Under the pieces are notes generated by a model. The model had not been told where the DNA came from. It was given only the letters and a program-made list of their open reading frames with translations, and ran no database searches. A stretch of 64,000 bases of DNA from positions 1 to 64,000 of the forward strand of contig NZ_SLZU01000002.1 of assembly GCF_004342065.1 (NCBI RefSeq), read 5' to 3'. The DNA comes from Primorskyibacter sedentarius (GTDB taxonomy: Bacteria; Pseudomonadota; Alphaproteobacteria; Rhodobacterales; Rhodobacteraceae). The position numbers were made by a program, and so were the translations under genes. This document shows, piece after piece, positions 47,771 to 56,364 of this stretch (its first letter is position 1; each line of letters opens with the position of its first letter).

Positions 47771-47844
47771 CAGGTTCGTCCTTCGAGAGTGGATGCGGGT
47801 ACATATAGGATTCGCAGGCCAATGCCAAAGGCTCAAATGCGAAA

Positions 47845-47868
47845 AGGCCTCTCCGCAAGGAAAGGCCT
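47845..47868 (-). terminator. Terminator of the IalB-family gene
   Basis: On the minus strand an AGGCCTTTCC/GGAGAGGCCT-type stem with a TTGC loop is followed directly by TTTTCG. It is 30 bases past the IalB-family stop and stands between it and rlmN. Confidence 0.75.
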
Positions 47869-47900
47869 GTATTCATGTCACGCCTGGCGCGTGTGTGGCG

Positions 47901-48431
47901 TCAGTTAGAGCAGCGCTTTTGCGCATCCTCGGTTGCCGCGGTGAACCCCAGCAGCGAAAATGTGTCCTTGGTCTGCGTGCCACGTGCTGACCGCGCTGTC
48001 AGAACGGCATCGGTCCCGCGCTTCATCGCGGCCACGATCTTGGCATCGTCCTGCGGCGAGGCAGGCCAGGCCCACTCACCTTCGGTGAACAGCTCAAATT
48101 CCGTCCCGCCAATATTGACATTCACCGTCGATCCGCCCGCGAAAGGATAGCCGCCGGTAAAGGCAAGCTGGCCCTGCACGTCCGCTCCGGGACGGTAGAA
48201 TACCATCAGCAGAATATCGCCACGCGTCACCGCCACGACGCGGCCACCCTTCGTGTTGACGCTTTCCTTGTAGGTCGTGACCGCCCAGCATTCCCGCGGA
48301 TCTGTGCCCTCGAATACGCTCCAGTCAGTGATCGCGTTGACCTGATTGGTACTTGTTTCCTGCGCGGCAACGCCCGTAGCGGCCAGTGCCATGAAAGCCC
48401 CGGCAGCCAATCGCGCAAAACGTGATTTCAT
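47901..48431 (-). CDS. Invasion-associated locus B (IalB) family periplasmic protein
   Basis: This 176-residue protein has a Sec signal (FARLAAGAFMALAATGVAAQE) and an IalB-like domain with WSVFEGTDPRECWAVT, YPFAGGSTVNVNIGG and a conserved tail Cys in QKRCSN that could bridge to the CWA cysteine. The name comes from Bartonella, but free-living alphaproteobacteria have many homologues with no invasion role. Function is unknown and it probably acts in the periplasm. It sits upstream of rlmN with a terminator between. Confidence 0.88.
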   Translation of the reverse strand: MKSRFARLAAGAFMALAATGVAAQETSTNQVNAITDWSVFEGTDPRECWAVTTYKESVNTKGGRVVAVTRGDILLMVFYRPGADVQGQLAFTGGYPFAGGSTVNVNIGGTEFELFTEGEWAWPASPQDDAKIVAAMKRGTDAVLTARSARGTQTKDTFSLLGFTAATEDAQKRCSN

Positions 48432-48610
48432 ATGTCCAGCCTCCAGCTGTACTCAGCCTCAATTACGTTCAAGTGTCCCGACCGTTTCACGGCCCTTGAT
48501 TGTTAGCGGAAGCACTCGTTTTCCTTCTCGACAAAAGCATTTTAGCCTGAAATGCGCTATGGGCGAAAGACCCCCACGGCATAAATTCGCCGAGAGCAAG
48601 GAGATCATGG

Positions 48611-49612
48611 ATGACGCAGCCCCAACCGATTTGCGAAGTCTGGCGCGGCCCGTTCCTGGAGAGCCTGCATCTGGGACATGCCGTCATCACCGACGACACC
48701 GGCCAGGTCATTCAGGCGCATGGGGATCCGGGCGTGCTGATCTTCCCGCGCAGTTCGGCCAAGATGCTTCAGGCGCTGCCACTGGTGACCTCTGGCGCCG
48801 CTGATGCGAAGGGGCTGAGCGAGATGCGCCTCGCGCTGTCATGCGCCTCTCATTCAGGCGCGCCGCTGCATATCGAGGCGGTCGACAGCTGGCTTTCCGA
48901 TCTGGGTCTTGGCGAAGGCGATCTGCGCTGCGGTACAGAGCCAAGCCGCGACAAGGAATTGCGTCACCAGATGATTCGAGACAGTCAGGCGCCCTGCCAG
49001 ATCCACCACAACTGCTCTGGCAAGCACACCGGGTTCCTGACACTGAACCAGCATCTTGGCGGCGGTTCCGAATATGTCGACCCCGATCACCCGGTCCAGC
49101 GCGCCTGTCGCGAGGCGTTCGAAGACGTGACCGGCATGACCTCTCCCGGTTTCGGGATTGACGGATGCTCTGCCCCGAATTTCGCAACCAGCCTGCAGGC
49201 CCTTGCGCGCGCCATGTCCTTTTTTGCCACTGCGCACAGCCGGAATGACACGCAAAGCCGCGCCGCCGCCCGGCTTGCTGCGGCGATGCGCGCATGGCCC
49301 GAACATGTTGCGGGCAAGGGGCGGGCCTGCACGCTATTGATGCGTGCCGCCAAGGAACCATTGGTGGTCAAGACCGGGGCCGAGGGTGTGTTTATCGCCA
49401 TCCTGCCCGGTCGCGGCATGGGCATCGCATTGAAAGCGTCCGACGGCGCGACCCGCGCCTCAGAATGCGCGATTGCCGCGTTGCTCGTCTCGCTTGGCGT
49501 CGTGGACGCAGCGCATCCGGACGTCGCCCGCTTCATGACGCCGAAATTGCACAATGGCCGGGGGGTGGAAGTCGGCTACCTGCGCCCTGCCCCGAGCCTG
49601 TTCGCGGGCTGA
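48611..49612 (+). CDS. Asparaginase (R. etli type II / ReAV-like family)
   Basis: This 333-residue protein matches the Rhizobium-type asparaginase family, unrelated to E. coli AnsA/B. Catalytic-type SxxK is seen in PRSSAKMLQALPLV (about 47-50). Zinc-ligand cysteines and Lys appear in HHNCSGKHTGF (about 134-137) and GIDGCSAPNFA. It would hydrolyse asparagine to aspartate and ammonia in the cytoplasm. There is no signal peptide. It is convergent with serB, with three bases between stops. Confidence 0.9.
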   Translation: MTQPQPICEVWRGPFLESLHLGHAVITDDTGQVIQAHGDPGVLIFPRSSAKMLQALPLVTSGAADAKGLSEMRLALSCASHSGAPLHIEAVDSWLSDLGLGEGDLRCGTEPSRDKELRHQMIRDSQAPCQIHHNCSGKHTGFLTLNQHLGGGSEYVDPDHPVQRACREAFEDVTGMTSPGFGIDGCSAPNFATSLQALARAMSFFATAHSRNDTQSRAAARLAAAMRAWPEHVAGKGRACTLLMRAAKEPLVVKTGAEGVFIAILPGRGMGIALKASDGATRASECAIAALLVSLGVVDAAHPDVARFMTPKLHNGRGVEVGYLRPAPSLFAG

Positions 49613-49615
49613 CCC

Positions 49616-50485
49616 TCAGGAAGCAAATTCCGATTTGGCATAGCCTTGCAGATACAGCAGCGCCGTCAGGTCGCCATGGTTGACGCGGATGTCACATTGC
49701 TCTTGCACGCTGGGCTTGGCGTGCAGAGCCACCCCCATCCCTGCCCGGGACAGCATGCCCAGATCGTTGGCCCCGTCACCCACAGCAATCACATCAGCCT
49801 CGGCAATGCCCAGCGTTGCGGTGATCTGCTCTAGCGCTTCGATCTTGGCCTCGCGTCCCAGAATTGGCCGCGCGACATCGCCGGTCAGCGCACCGTTTTT
49901 AGCAATCAACGTGTTGGCGCGGTTCTCATCAAACCCCAGTTGAGACGCGACCCGCGATGTGAAGGCCGTGAACCCGCCCGACACCAGCGCCGCATAGCCG
50001 CCCTGCGCCTTCATCGTCGCAACCAGTTCCCGCCCACCCGGCATCAAGGTGATGCGCGTGTCCAGAACCTTGTCGATGACCGCCGCATCCAGACCTTTCA
50101 GCAGCGCGACGCGTTCGGTCAGCGCCCCTTCGAAGTCCAGCTCGCCATTCATCGCCCGCGCGGTGATGTCTTTCACATGCGCGCCGACGCCCGCCTCTTC
50201 CGCCAGTTCGTCGATACATTCCTGCTGGATCATTGTGGAATCCATATCCGCCAGCAGCATCCTCTTGCGGCGGCCTTCGGAGGGCTGCGCGATCAGGTCA
50301 ACGCCCTGCCCCTGAAGGTCCTTCCAGACTCCCCAAAAGTTGGCAGGCACCTCTGCCAGAGCGAACTCGGCTGCCTCGTCCGGCGCCAGCCAGACCACAT
50401 CCGCCCCACCCCAGGCATTGCGCAGAGCCTCTGCCAAGGCAGGGTCCAGATTGCCCGGTTTCGCGATCAAGACTGCGGTGTACAT
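49616..50485 (-). CDS. serB: Phosphoserine phosphatase
   Basis: This 289-residue HAD phosphatase does the last step of serine synthesis. The nucleophile motif DMDSTMIQQECIDELAEEAG (about 80) holds DxDST, followed by VSGGFTAFT (motif II), the Lys of motif III region and GDGANDLGMLSRAGMGVAL (motif IV). An N-terminal regulatory-like segment of about 75 residues precedes the catalytic core. serC-serA diverge from it across a 287-base gap, so the whole pathway is gathered here. Confidence 0.95.
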   Translation of the reverse strand: MYTAVLIAKPGNLDPALAEALRNAWGGADVVWLAPDEAAEFALAEVPANFWGVWKDLQGQGVDLIAQPSEGRRKRMLLADMDSTMIQQECIDELAEEAGVGAHVKDITARAMNGELDFEGALTERVALLKGLDAAVIDKVLDTRITLMPGGRELVATMKAQGGYAALVSGGFTAFTSRVASQLGFDENRANTLIAKNGALTGDVARPILGREAKIEALEQITATLGIAEADVIAVGDGANDLGMLSRAGMGVALHAKPSVQEQCDIRVNHGDLTALLYLQGYAKSEFAS

Positions 50486-50654
50486 GGCATATCCTCTCGT
50501 TCTCGTCCCGGCTGCTTAATCACGAGACGCCGAAAATCTCCAGCCCCGACCTGCTCCTTTCGCGGCAAGACACGCCCAAGGTGACAGGCGCCCGGCGCAA
50601 ACTGCGCGCCCGAGGCAAAAGATTTCCGATCCGCTCCATCGCGCTGCCCGAAAA

Positions 50655-50671
50655 TGTGTCTTTGCGACACA
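50655..50671. promoter_or_regulatory. Inverted repeat upstream of serC
   Basis: TGTGTC (50655-50660) and GACACA (50666-50671) form a perfect 6-bp inverted repeat with a 5-base spacer between serB and serC. It has the form of a dimeric regulator's operator, but no regulator is identified. Confidence 0.35.
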
Positions 50672-50723
50672 GTATCGTCATTATCCGTCTTGCGGGTCGC
50701 CCAAGACCGCCGTATTTCCGGCC

Positions 50724-50772
50724 GTGGGACACCCTTCCCCAACGAAGGGCGCTTATCTGAGAGGGTAGCTAC
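50724..50772 (+). ncRNA. Structured serC leader, probable serC RNA motif
   Basis: Just before serC, CCCTTC (50732-50737) and GAAGGG (50744-50749) form a hairpin, and the ACCCTT of its left arm can instead pair with the GAGGGT ribosome binding site at 50761-50766. A conserved alphaproteobacterial RNA motif is known at this position (serC motif). Position and the switchable pairing fit it. No alignment could be run, so membership is likely but unproven. Confidence 0.5.
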
Positions 50773-51927
50773 ATGGCTATGACCAAACCGGCTTCGCGGC
50801 CGAACAATCCGCGTTTTTCTTCTGGCCCTTGTGCCAAAATCCCCACATTCGAATTGGCAAAGCTGTCGGACGCCGCATTGGGCCGTTCGCACCGCGCTGC
50901 TGTCGGCAAGGCCAAGCTGAAGGCCGCGATCGAAGAAACCCGGGAAATTCTGGGCATCCCCGCAGACTACCGCATCGGCATCGTACCCGCATCGGATACC
51001 GGCGCCGTGGAAATGGCGATGTGGTCGCTCTTGGGCGAACGCAAGGCGACCATGGTTGCCTGGGAAAGCTTTGGCGCAGGCTGGGTCACCGACGTGGTCA
51101 AGCAGCTCAAGATCGATGCCGAGGTCAAGACCGCCGATTACGGCCAGATCGTTGACCTTGCGACCGTCGATTTCGACACGGACGTCGTCTTTACTTGGAA
51201 CGGCACCACCTCTGGCGTGCGCGTGCCCAATGGCGATGCGATCCCGGCGAACCGCGCGGGTCTGACAATCTGCGACGCAACCTCGGCCGCGTTTGCGCAG
51301 GACCTGCCGTGGGACAAGCTGGATGTGACAACCTTCTCCTGGCAGAAAGTCATGGGTGGAGAGGCCGCGCATGGGATGCTGATCCTCAGCCCCCGCGCTG
51401 TCGAGCGGCTGGAAAGCTACACGCCCGCATGGCCCCTGCCCAAGATCTTCCGCCTGACCAAGGGTGGCAAGCTGATCGAAGGCATCTTCGTCGGCGAGAC
51501 GATCAACACACCCTCCATGCTGGCGGTTGAGGATTACCTCGTCGCACTTGACTGGGCAAAATCCGTCGGCGGGCTGAAAGGCCTGATGGCGCGCGCCGAT
51601 GCCAATGCCAAGGTGCTTTGGGATTTCTGTGACCGCAACGACTGGATCGCGAACCTTGCCGACGATCCGGCCACACGGTCCAACACCTCCGTTTGCCTGA
51701 AATTCACCGATGAGCGGATCAAGGATGGTGCTGCCTTTGCCAAGGCGGTTGCCAAGAAGCTCGCCGATTACAATGCCGCCTATGACATTGGCGCCTACCG
51801 CGATGCCCCTGCGGGACTGCGGATCTGGTGCGGTGCCACCATCGAGGCGGCGGATGTCGAAAAGCTGACGCTCTGGCTGAAATGGGCCTTCGAAGAAGTG
51901 ATGGCAGAACAGACCGAAGCGGTCTGA
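50773..51927 (+). CDS. serC: Phosphoserine aminotransferase
   Basis: This 384-residue class V aminotransferase makes phosphoserine from 3-phosphohydroxypyruvate and glutamate. The N-terminus [16 protein letters not shown] and the PLP lysine region [17 protein letters not shown] (about 191) belong to the alphaproteobacterial/archaeal subtype. It starts at 50773 with GAGGGTAG upstream, inside a leader hairpin. serA follows after about 100 bases containing two hairpins. The full set with serB is intact. Confidence 0.96.
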   Translation: MAMTKPASRPNNPRFSSGPCAKIPTFELAKLSDAALGRSHRAAVGKAKLKAAIEETREILGIPADYRIGIVPASDTGAVEMAMWSLLGERKATMVAWESFGAGWVTDVVKQLKIDAEVKTADYGQIVDLATVDFDTDVVFTWNGTTSGVRVPNGDAIPANRAGLTICDATSAAFAQDLPWDKLDVTTFSWQKVMGGEAAHGMLILSPRAVERLESYTPAWPLPKIFRLTKGGKLIEGIFVGETINTPSMLAVEDYLVALDWAKSVGGLKGLMARADANAKVLWDFCDRNDWIANLADDPATRSNTSVCLKFTDERIKDGAAFAKAVAKKLADYNAAYDIGAYRDAPAGLRIWCGATIEAADVEKLTLWLKWAFEEVMAEQTEAV

Positions 51928-51946
51928 TCGCAATCAAGCGAAACGT

Positions 51947-51967
51947 GTCCCGGGCCTGACCCGGGAC
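51947..51967 (+). terminator. Hairpin between serC and serA
   Basis: GTCCCGGG (51947-51954) pairs with CCCGGGAC (51960-51967) with a 5-base loop, 20 bases past serC. Without a U-tract it is likely a processing or attenuation point inside the operon. Confidence 0.5.
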
Positions 51968-51991
51968 CTCTCCCTTTCCCCTGAACAGGAG

Positions 51992-52012
51992 GCCCCGGAT
52001 CAAGTCCGGGGC
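51992..52012. repeat. Dispersed near-palindromic repeat, copy 1
   Basis: The core CCCCGGATCAAGTCCGGGG folds on itself (GCCCCGGA/TCCGGGGC arms). The same element occurs twice near 60.45-60.52 kb. It looks like a REP-type intergenic repeat and lies 16 bases upstream of serA. Confidence 0.75.
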
Positions 52013-52027
52013 ACGCAGAGAAATACC

Positions 52028-53620
52028 ATGCCCAAAGTACTCATTTCCGACAAACTCTCCCCCGCCGCCGTTCAGATCTTCAAGGATCGCGGCATTGATG
52101 TGGATTTCCAGCCCGACCTTGGCAAGGACAAGGACAAACTGGCAGAGGTCATCGGCCAGTATGACGGCCTTGCCATCCGCTCGGCCACGAAGGTCACCGA
52201 GAAGATCCTTGAGAACGCCGACAATCTGAAGGTCATCGGCCGCGCAGGCATTGGTGTCGACAACGTCGACCGCGAGGCCGCCTCCAAGAAAGGCGTGATC
52301 GTGATGAACACGCCTTTCGGCAACATGATCACCACCGCCGAACACGCCATCGCGATGATGTTTGCCGTGGCCCGGCAGATCCCGGAGGCTTCGGCCTCGA
52401 CCCATGCCGGCAAGTGGGAAAAATCCAAATTCATGGGGGTCGAACTTACCGGCAAGACCCTTGGCGTCATCGGCGCCGGCAACATTGGCGGTATCGTGTG
52501 CGACCGTGCCCGTGGGTTGAAGATGAAGGTCGTCGCTTACGACCCCTTCCTCAGCCAGGAAAAGGCCGACAAGATGGGTGTTGCCAAAGTCGAGCTGGAA
52601 GAGCTGCTGAAACGCGCCGATTTCATCACCCTGCACGTGCCGCTGACCGATCAGACCCGCAATATCCTCAGCCGTGAAAACCTTGAAAAGACCAAGAAGG
52701 GCGTCCGCATCATCAACTGTGCACGCGGTGGACTGGTGGACGAAGAAGCGCTCGCCGATCTGCTGAAGTCCGGCCATGTCGCGGGGGCTGCCTTCGACGT
52801 CTTCGCCGAGGAGCCTGCCAAGGAAAACCCCCTGTTCGGTCTGCCCAATGTTGTCTGCACTCCGCATCTGGGTGCCGCCACCACTGAAGCGCAGGAAAAT
52901 GTTGCCCTTCAGGTCGCCGATCAGATGTCGGATTACCTGCTGACGGGGGCCGTGACCAATGCGCTCAACATGCCATCGGTCACCGCCGAAGAAGCCAAGG
53001 TCATGGGCCCGTGGATCAAGCTGTCGGAACATCTTGGCAGTTTCATCGGCCAGATGACGGACGAGCCGATCAAGGCGATCAACATTCTGTATGACGGCGT
53101 CGTATCCGAGATGAACCTCGCCGCCCTGAACTGCGCCGTGATCGCGGGCATCATGAAACGCGCCAACCCGGATGTGAACATGGTGTCTGCCCCGGTGATC
53201 GCGGCAGAGCGTGGCATCCAGATCTCGACCACCAATCAAGAGCAGTCGGGTGTGTTTGAAGGCTATGTCAAAGTGACCGTGGTCACCTCCAAGTTCGAGC
53301 GCAGCATTGCCGGCACGGTCTTCTCGGACGGCAAGCCGCGGTTCATCCAGATCAAGGGCATCAATATCGACGCCGAGATCGGGCAGCACATGCTTTACAC
53401 CACCAACGAGGACGTGCCCGGCATCATCGGCACCCTGGGCGCGACCATGGGCGAAAACAACGTCAACATCGCGAACTTCACCCTTGGTCGCTCTGCGATA
53501 AAAGGCGAGGCGATTGCTCTGCTTTACGTCGACGATCCGGTTCCGGCCGCTGTGCTGGACAAGCTGCAAAGCACCGGGCTGTTCCAGCAGGTGAAGACGC
53601 TGGAATTCGACGTCGCCTGA
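52028..53620 (+). CDS. serA: D-3-phosphoglycerate dehydrogenase
   Basis: This 530-residue enzyme starts serine synthesis from 3-phosphoglycerate. The NAD-binding motif GKTLGVIGAGNIGG is at about 140-153, the catalytic Arg, Glu and His appear in INCARGGLVDEEAL, DVFAEEPAKENPL and TPHLGAATTEAQ, and the C-terminal half adds an allosteric-substrate-binding domain and an ACT domain (YTTNEDVPGIIGTLG). It is the long form, likely feedback-controlled by serine. A strong terminator follows. Confidence 0.97.
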   Translation: MPKVLISDKLSPAAVQIFKDRGIDVDFQPDLGKDKDKLAEVIGQYDGLAIRSATKVTEKILENADNLKVIGRAGIGVDNVDREAASKKGVIVMNTPFGNMITTAEHAIAMMFAVARQIPEASASTHAGKWEKSKFMGVELTGKTLGVIGAGNIGGIVCDRARGLKMKVVAYDPFLSQEKADKMGVAKVELEELLKRADFITLHVPLTDQTRNILSRENLEKTKKGVRIINCARGGLVDEEALADLLKSGHVAGAAFDVFAEEPAKENPLFGLPNVVCTPHLGAATTEAQENVALQVADQMSDYLLTGAVTNALNMPSVTAEEAKVMGPWIKLSEHLGSFIGQMTDEPIKAINILYDGVVSEMNLAALNCAVIAGIMKRANPDVNMVSAPVIAAERGIQISTTNQEQSGVFEGYVKVTVVTSKFERSIAGTVFSDGKPRFIQIKGINIDAEIGQHMLYTTNEDVPGIIGTLGATMGENNVNIANFTLGRSAIKGEAIALLYVDDPVPAAVLDKLQSTGLFQQVKTLEFDVA

Positions 53621-53646
53621 TGCGCCCGTCAAAAACCTGAAAGACC

Positions 53647-53670
53647 GCCGTCCCGTTCCCACGGGGCGGC
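53647..53670 (+). terminator. Rho-independent terminator of serC-serA
   Basis: A 10-bp stem (53647-53656 with 53661-53670, one T-G pair) with a TCCC tetraloop is followed directly by GTTTTCATTT. It lies 27 bases after the serA stop. Confidence 0.92.
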
Positions 53671-53750
53671 GTTTTCATTTGGTGTTGCCCTCCGGGGTTT
53701 CAGAGCCAACTCGAAAGCGCTAGACCTTGCGTCAACCAAAGGACGCCCCC

Positions 53751-54473
53751 ATGACACAACCCCTTTTCGCAATCGGTGACATTCACGGCCAGTTCGACGC
53801 CATGCAGGGCGCTTTGTCAAAGATCGAGGCCGACCCCGACTTTCCTGCCCGCGTCGTCTTTCTGGGCGACTATCTGGACCGCGGACCGCAGGCCAAAGAT
53901 GTCATTCAATGTCTGATCGACGGTATCGCAGCTGGCCGGGATTGGGTTGCGCTGATGGGCAATCACGACCGCTACATGCTCAAATTTCTGGAAACACCGC
54001 GCTTTCGCGACCCCAATACGCGCGACCATCTGGAATGGCTCGATAGCCGGATCGGCGGGCGGGAAACGCTGGCCTCCTACGGGGTGGATGCCCATTCTCG
54101 CCGCAGTCCGGAAGACATCCATGCCGATGCGGTAGAGGCGATCCCGCAGGCGCATATCGACTTTATCCGCAACCTGCCGCTTATGCATGTCACGGACGAG
54201 CATATCTTTGTGCATGCGGGCATTCGACCCGGCGTTCCTTTGGATGAACAGGTCGAGGAAGACCTGATCTGGATCCGCAAGGGCTTTCTGGAGGATACGC
54301 GCGACCATGGCCGTCTGGTCGTCCACGGGCACACTGCGCTACACGTCCCGCAACGGTATGAGAACCGCGTTAACCTTGACGGCGGCGCGGGCTATGGGCG
54401 CCCGCTTTACCCTGCCATCATAGAGGGCCGCGCAGTCAGCCTTCTGGCGGGCGGGCACCGCGTCCCGTTATGA
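53751..54473 (+). CDS. PPP-family metallophosphatase
   Basis: This 240-residue phosphoprotein-phosphatase-like enzyme shows the metal motifs GDIHGQFD (about 10), FLGDYLDRGP (about 40), MGNHDRYML (about 70) and VVHGHTAL (about 190). It could act on phosphoproteins or, as in Ap4A hydrolase relatives, on dinucleotides. The start is the ATG at 53751. Its stop overlaps the SulP stop by six bases on the opposite strand. Confidence 0.9.
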   Translation: MTQPLFAIGDIHGQFDAMQGALSKIEADPDFPARVVFLGDYLDRGPQAKDVIQCLIDGIAAGRDWVALMGNHDRYMLKFLETPRFRDPNTRDHLEWLDSRIGGRETLASYGVDAHSRRSPEDIHADAVEAIPQAHIDFIRNLPLMHVTDEHIFVHAGIRPGVPLDEQVEEDLIWIRKGFLEDTRDHGRLVVHGHTALHVPQRYENRVNLDGGAGYGRPLYPAIIEGRAVSLLAGGHRVPL

Positions 54474-56219
54474 CGCTTCTCTGGCAGGCGGATTGCCAAG
54501 CGCCGCCCAGGCATCAAATTGCGACAGGAAGACCTCTCCGGTCAGCTCGTCAAGGAAATGGCTGCGTTTTAGCCTGTCCATCACCGGGCCTTTGACTTCT
54601 GACAGGTGCAGGCGGATGCCCATATCGGACAACCGGTGCATGACCGCCTCAAGGCTTTCCAGCGCGCTCATGTCGATCTCGTTCACGGCAGAGCACATCA
54701 GGACGACATCCGTGATCGGCTCGTCACAGATAACGCGGTCGGTCACGTAATCCTCCAGAAAACGCGCATTCGCGAAATAGAGGTTCTCGTCGATCCGCAG
54801 CGTGACCAGGGAGGGCCGCGTTTCCACCTCGTGGCGATTGATGTTGCGGAAGTGCTGCGTGCCGGGGACCAGACCCACCTCTGCCACATGCGGGCGCGAC
54901 GTCTTGTAAAGGAACAGGCCGATTGACAGCATGACACCAGCGGAGACACCCACTTCCACCCCGAAACCCAGTGTCAGCAGGATGGTCGCTGCGACGGCGG
55001 TGAAATCGACCCTCGAATAGCCCCATGTCTTCTTGAGGATCGAGAAATCGACGAGGCTGAGCACGGCCACGATGATCGTTGCGGCAAGTGTCGCCTTGGG
55101 CAGGAAGAACAGCAGCGGCGTCAACAAAAGCGCGGCCAGTGCGATGCCCACGGCCGTGAAGGCACCCGCCGCCGGCGTCTCTGCGCCTGCGTCGAAGTTC
55201 ACGACCGAGCGCGCAAAGCCGCCGGTCACCGGATAGCCGCCGGAAATCGCGGCCGCGATGTTTGAGGCGCCAAGGCCGACCAGCTCTTGATCTGGCACGA
55301 TACGCTGGCGCCGTTTTGCGGCCAGCGTTTGCGCCACGGAGACCGATTCAACAAACCCGATGACCGAGATCAGCAGGGCCGAGACGAACAGCGTGCCCCA
55401 CATGTCCAAATCCCAGCTTGGCATGGTCAGCGGAGGCAGGCCCGTTGGCACTTCGCCCACGATCTTCACACCGCGCTCGCCCAGATTGAACAGCCAGACA
55501 GCAATGGTCGTGACCGCAACCGCCGCCACCGGCCCGGCCTTGGCCACGATATCGGCCATTCGCGGTTTCAAACCGGCGGACATAAGCAATGGCTTCAGCC
55601 CTTTGCGGACCCAGAACAGGAACGCCACCGTCGCCACGCCGATAATCATCGTGATGATATTGGTCTGTCCCAGATGGGAAACCAGCGACGACACAAGCTC
55701 GATCAGATTGTGGCCTTCCGCTTCCACGCCGAAAATATGTTTCAACTGCGATGTGGCAATCAGAATGCCCGACGCAGTGATGAAGCCGGCAATCACCGGA
55801 TGCGACAGGAAATTCGCCAGAAACCCCAGCCGGAACAACCCCATCACCACAAGGATCAGCCCCGACAGGAAGGCGAGCGTGATCGCCGCTGCCGCGTATT
55901 CCGCTGTTCCTTGCAGCGCCATGTTGCCAACGGCCGCAGCTGTCATCAGCGACACAACGGCCACCGGCCCCACGGCCAGCACTCGGCTGGTGCCGAAGAT
56001 CGCGTAGGCCACCAGCGGCAGAATGGATGCGTAGAGCCCCATCTCGGCAGGCAATCCCGCCAGAAGCGCATAGGCCAGCGATTGCGGGATCAGCATGATC
56101 GTCACGATCACCGCCGCCACCAGATCAGAGGTCAACGTGTCGCGGCCGTAGGTCTTCGTCCATGTCAGGATCGGCAAATGCCGTTCCAACGCGGCGCGGG
56201 TCAGTTTCGGCGGTGTCAT
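54468..56219 (-). CDS. SulP-family inorganic anion transporter with STAS domain
   Basis: This 583-residue protein has about 10-14 membrane helices (SDLVAAVIVTIMLIPQSLAYALLAGLP at the start of the core) and a C-terminal STAS domain (about 450-560, with MCSAVNEIDMSALESLEAV). SulP proteins carry sulfate, bicarbonate or other anions. The start at 56219 has AGGACAG upstream. An ATTC-N8-GAAT palindrome 68 bases before the start, identical in form to that of the neighbouring sulfide-oxidising gene, suggests induction by sulfide or persulfide and so a role with sulfur anions. Confidence 0.92.
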   Translation of the reverse strand: MTPPKLTRAALERHLPILTWTKTYGRDTLTSDLVAAVIVTIMLIPQSLAYALLAGLPAEMGLYASILPLVAYAIFGTSRVLAVGPVAVVSLMTAAAVGNMALQGTAEYAAAAITLAFLSGLILVVMGLFRLGFLANFLSHPVIAGFITASGILIATSQLKHIFGVEAEGHNLIELVSSLVSHLGQTNIITMIIGVATVAFLFWVRKGLKPLLMSAGLKPRMADIVAKAGPVAAVAVTTIAVWLFNLGERGVKIVGEVPTGLPPLTMPSWDLDMWGTLFVSALLISVIGFVESVSVAQTLAAKRRQRIVPDQELVGLGASNIAAAISGGYPVTGGFARSVVNFDAGAETPAAGAFTAVGIALAALLLTPLLFFLPKATLAATIIVAVLSLVDFSILKKTWGYSRVDFTAVAATILLTLGFGVEVGVSAGVMLSIGLFLYKTSRPHVAEVGLVPGTQHFRNINRHEVETRPSLVTLRIDENLYFANARFLEDYVTDRVICDEPITDVVLMCSAVNEIDMSALESLEAVMHRLSDMGIRLHLSEVKGPVMDRLKRSHFLDELTGEVFLSQFDAWAALGNPPAREAS

Positions 56220-56286
56220 CGATCTGTCCTGTTCTGCCAATTTCCAAGCCAAGGCTTTGCGCTACGGCGCTTTCAATTCGCTATGT

Positions 56287-56302
56287 ATTCATTTTTTAGA
56301 AT
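56287..56302. promoter_or_regulatory. SqrR/BigR-type operator upstream of the sulP gene
   Basis: ATTC (56287-56290), 8 bases, GAAT (56299-56302) matches the ATTC-N8-GAAT operator reported for SqrR of Rhodobacter and BigR-like repressors. It sits 68 bases before the sulP start and after the end of the DUF442-SQR gene. Confidence 0.65.
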
Positions 56303-56364
56303 ATGTAAAGCCCTGCATCGCGGACGCAGGGACATAGGCGCGCGGCAGACACGCCCCCCAACGA

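Noticed and set aside
51719-53662. 647-codon open frame opposite serA
   Set aside because: Antisense shadow of serA, caused by high GC third positions.
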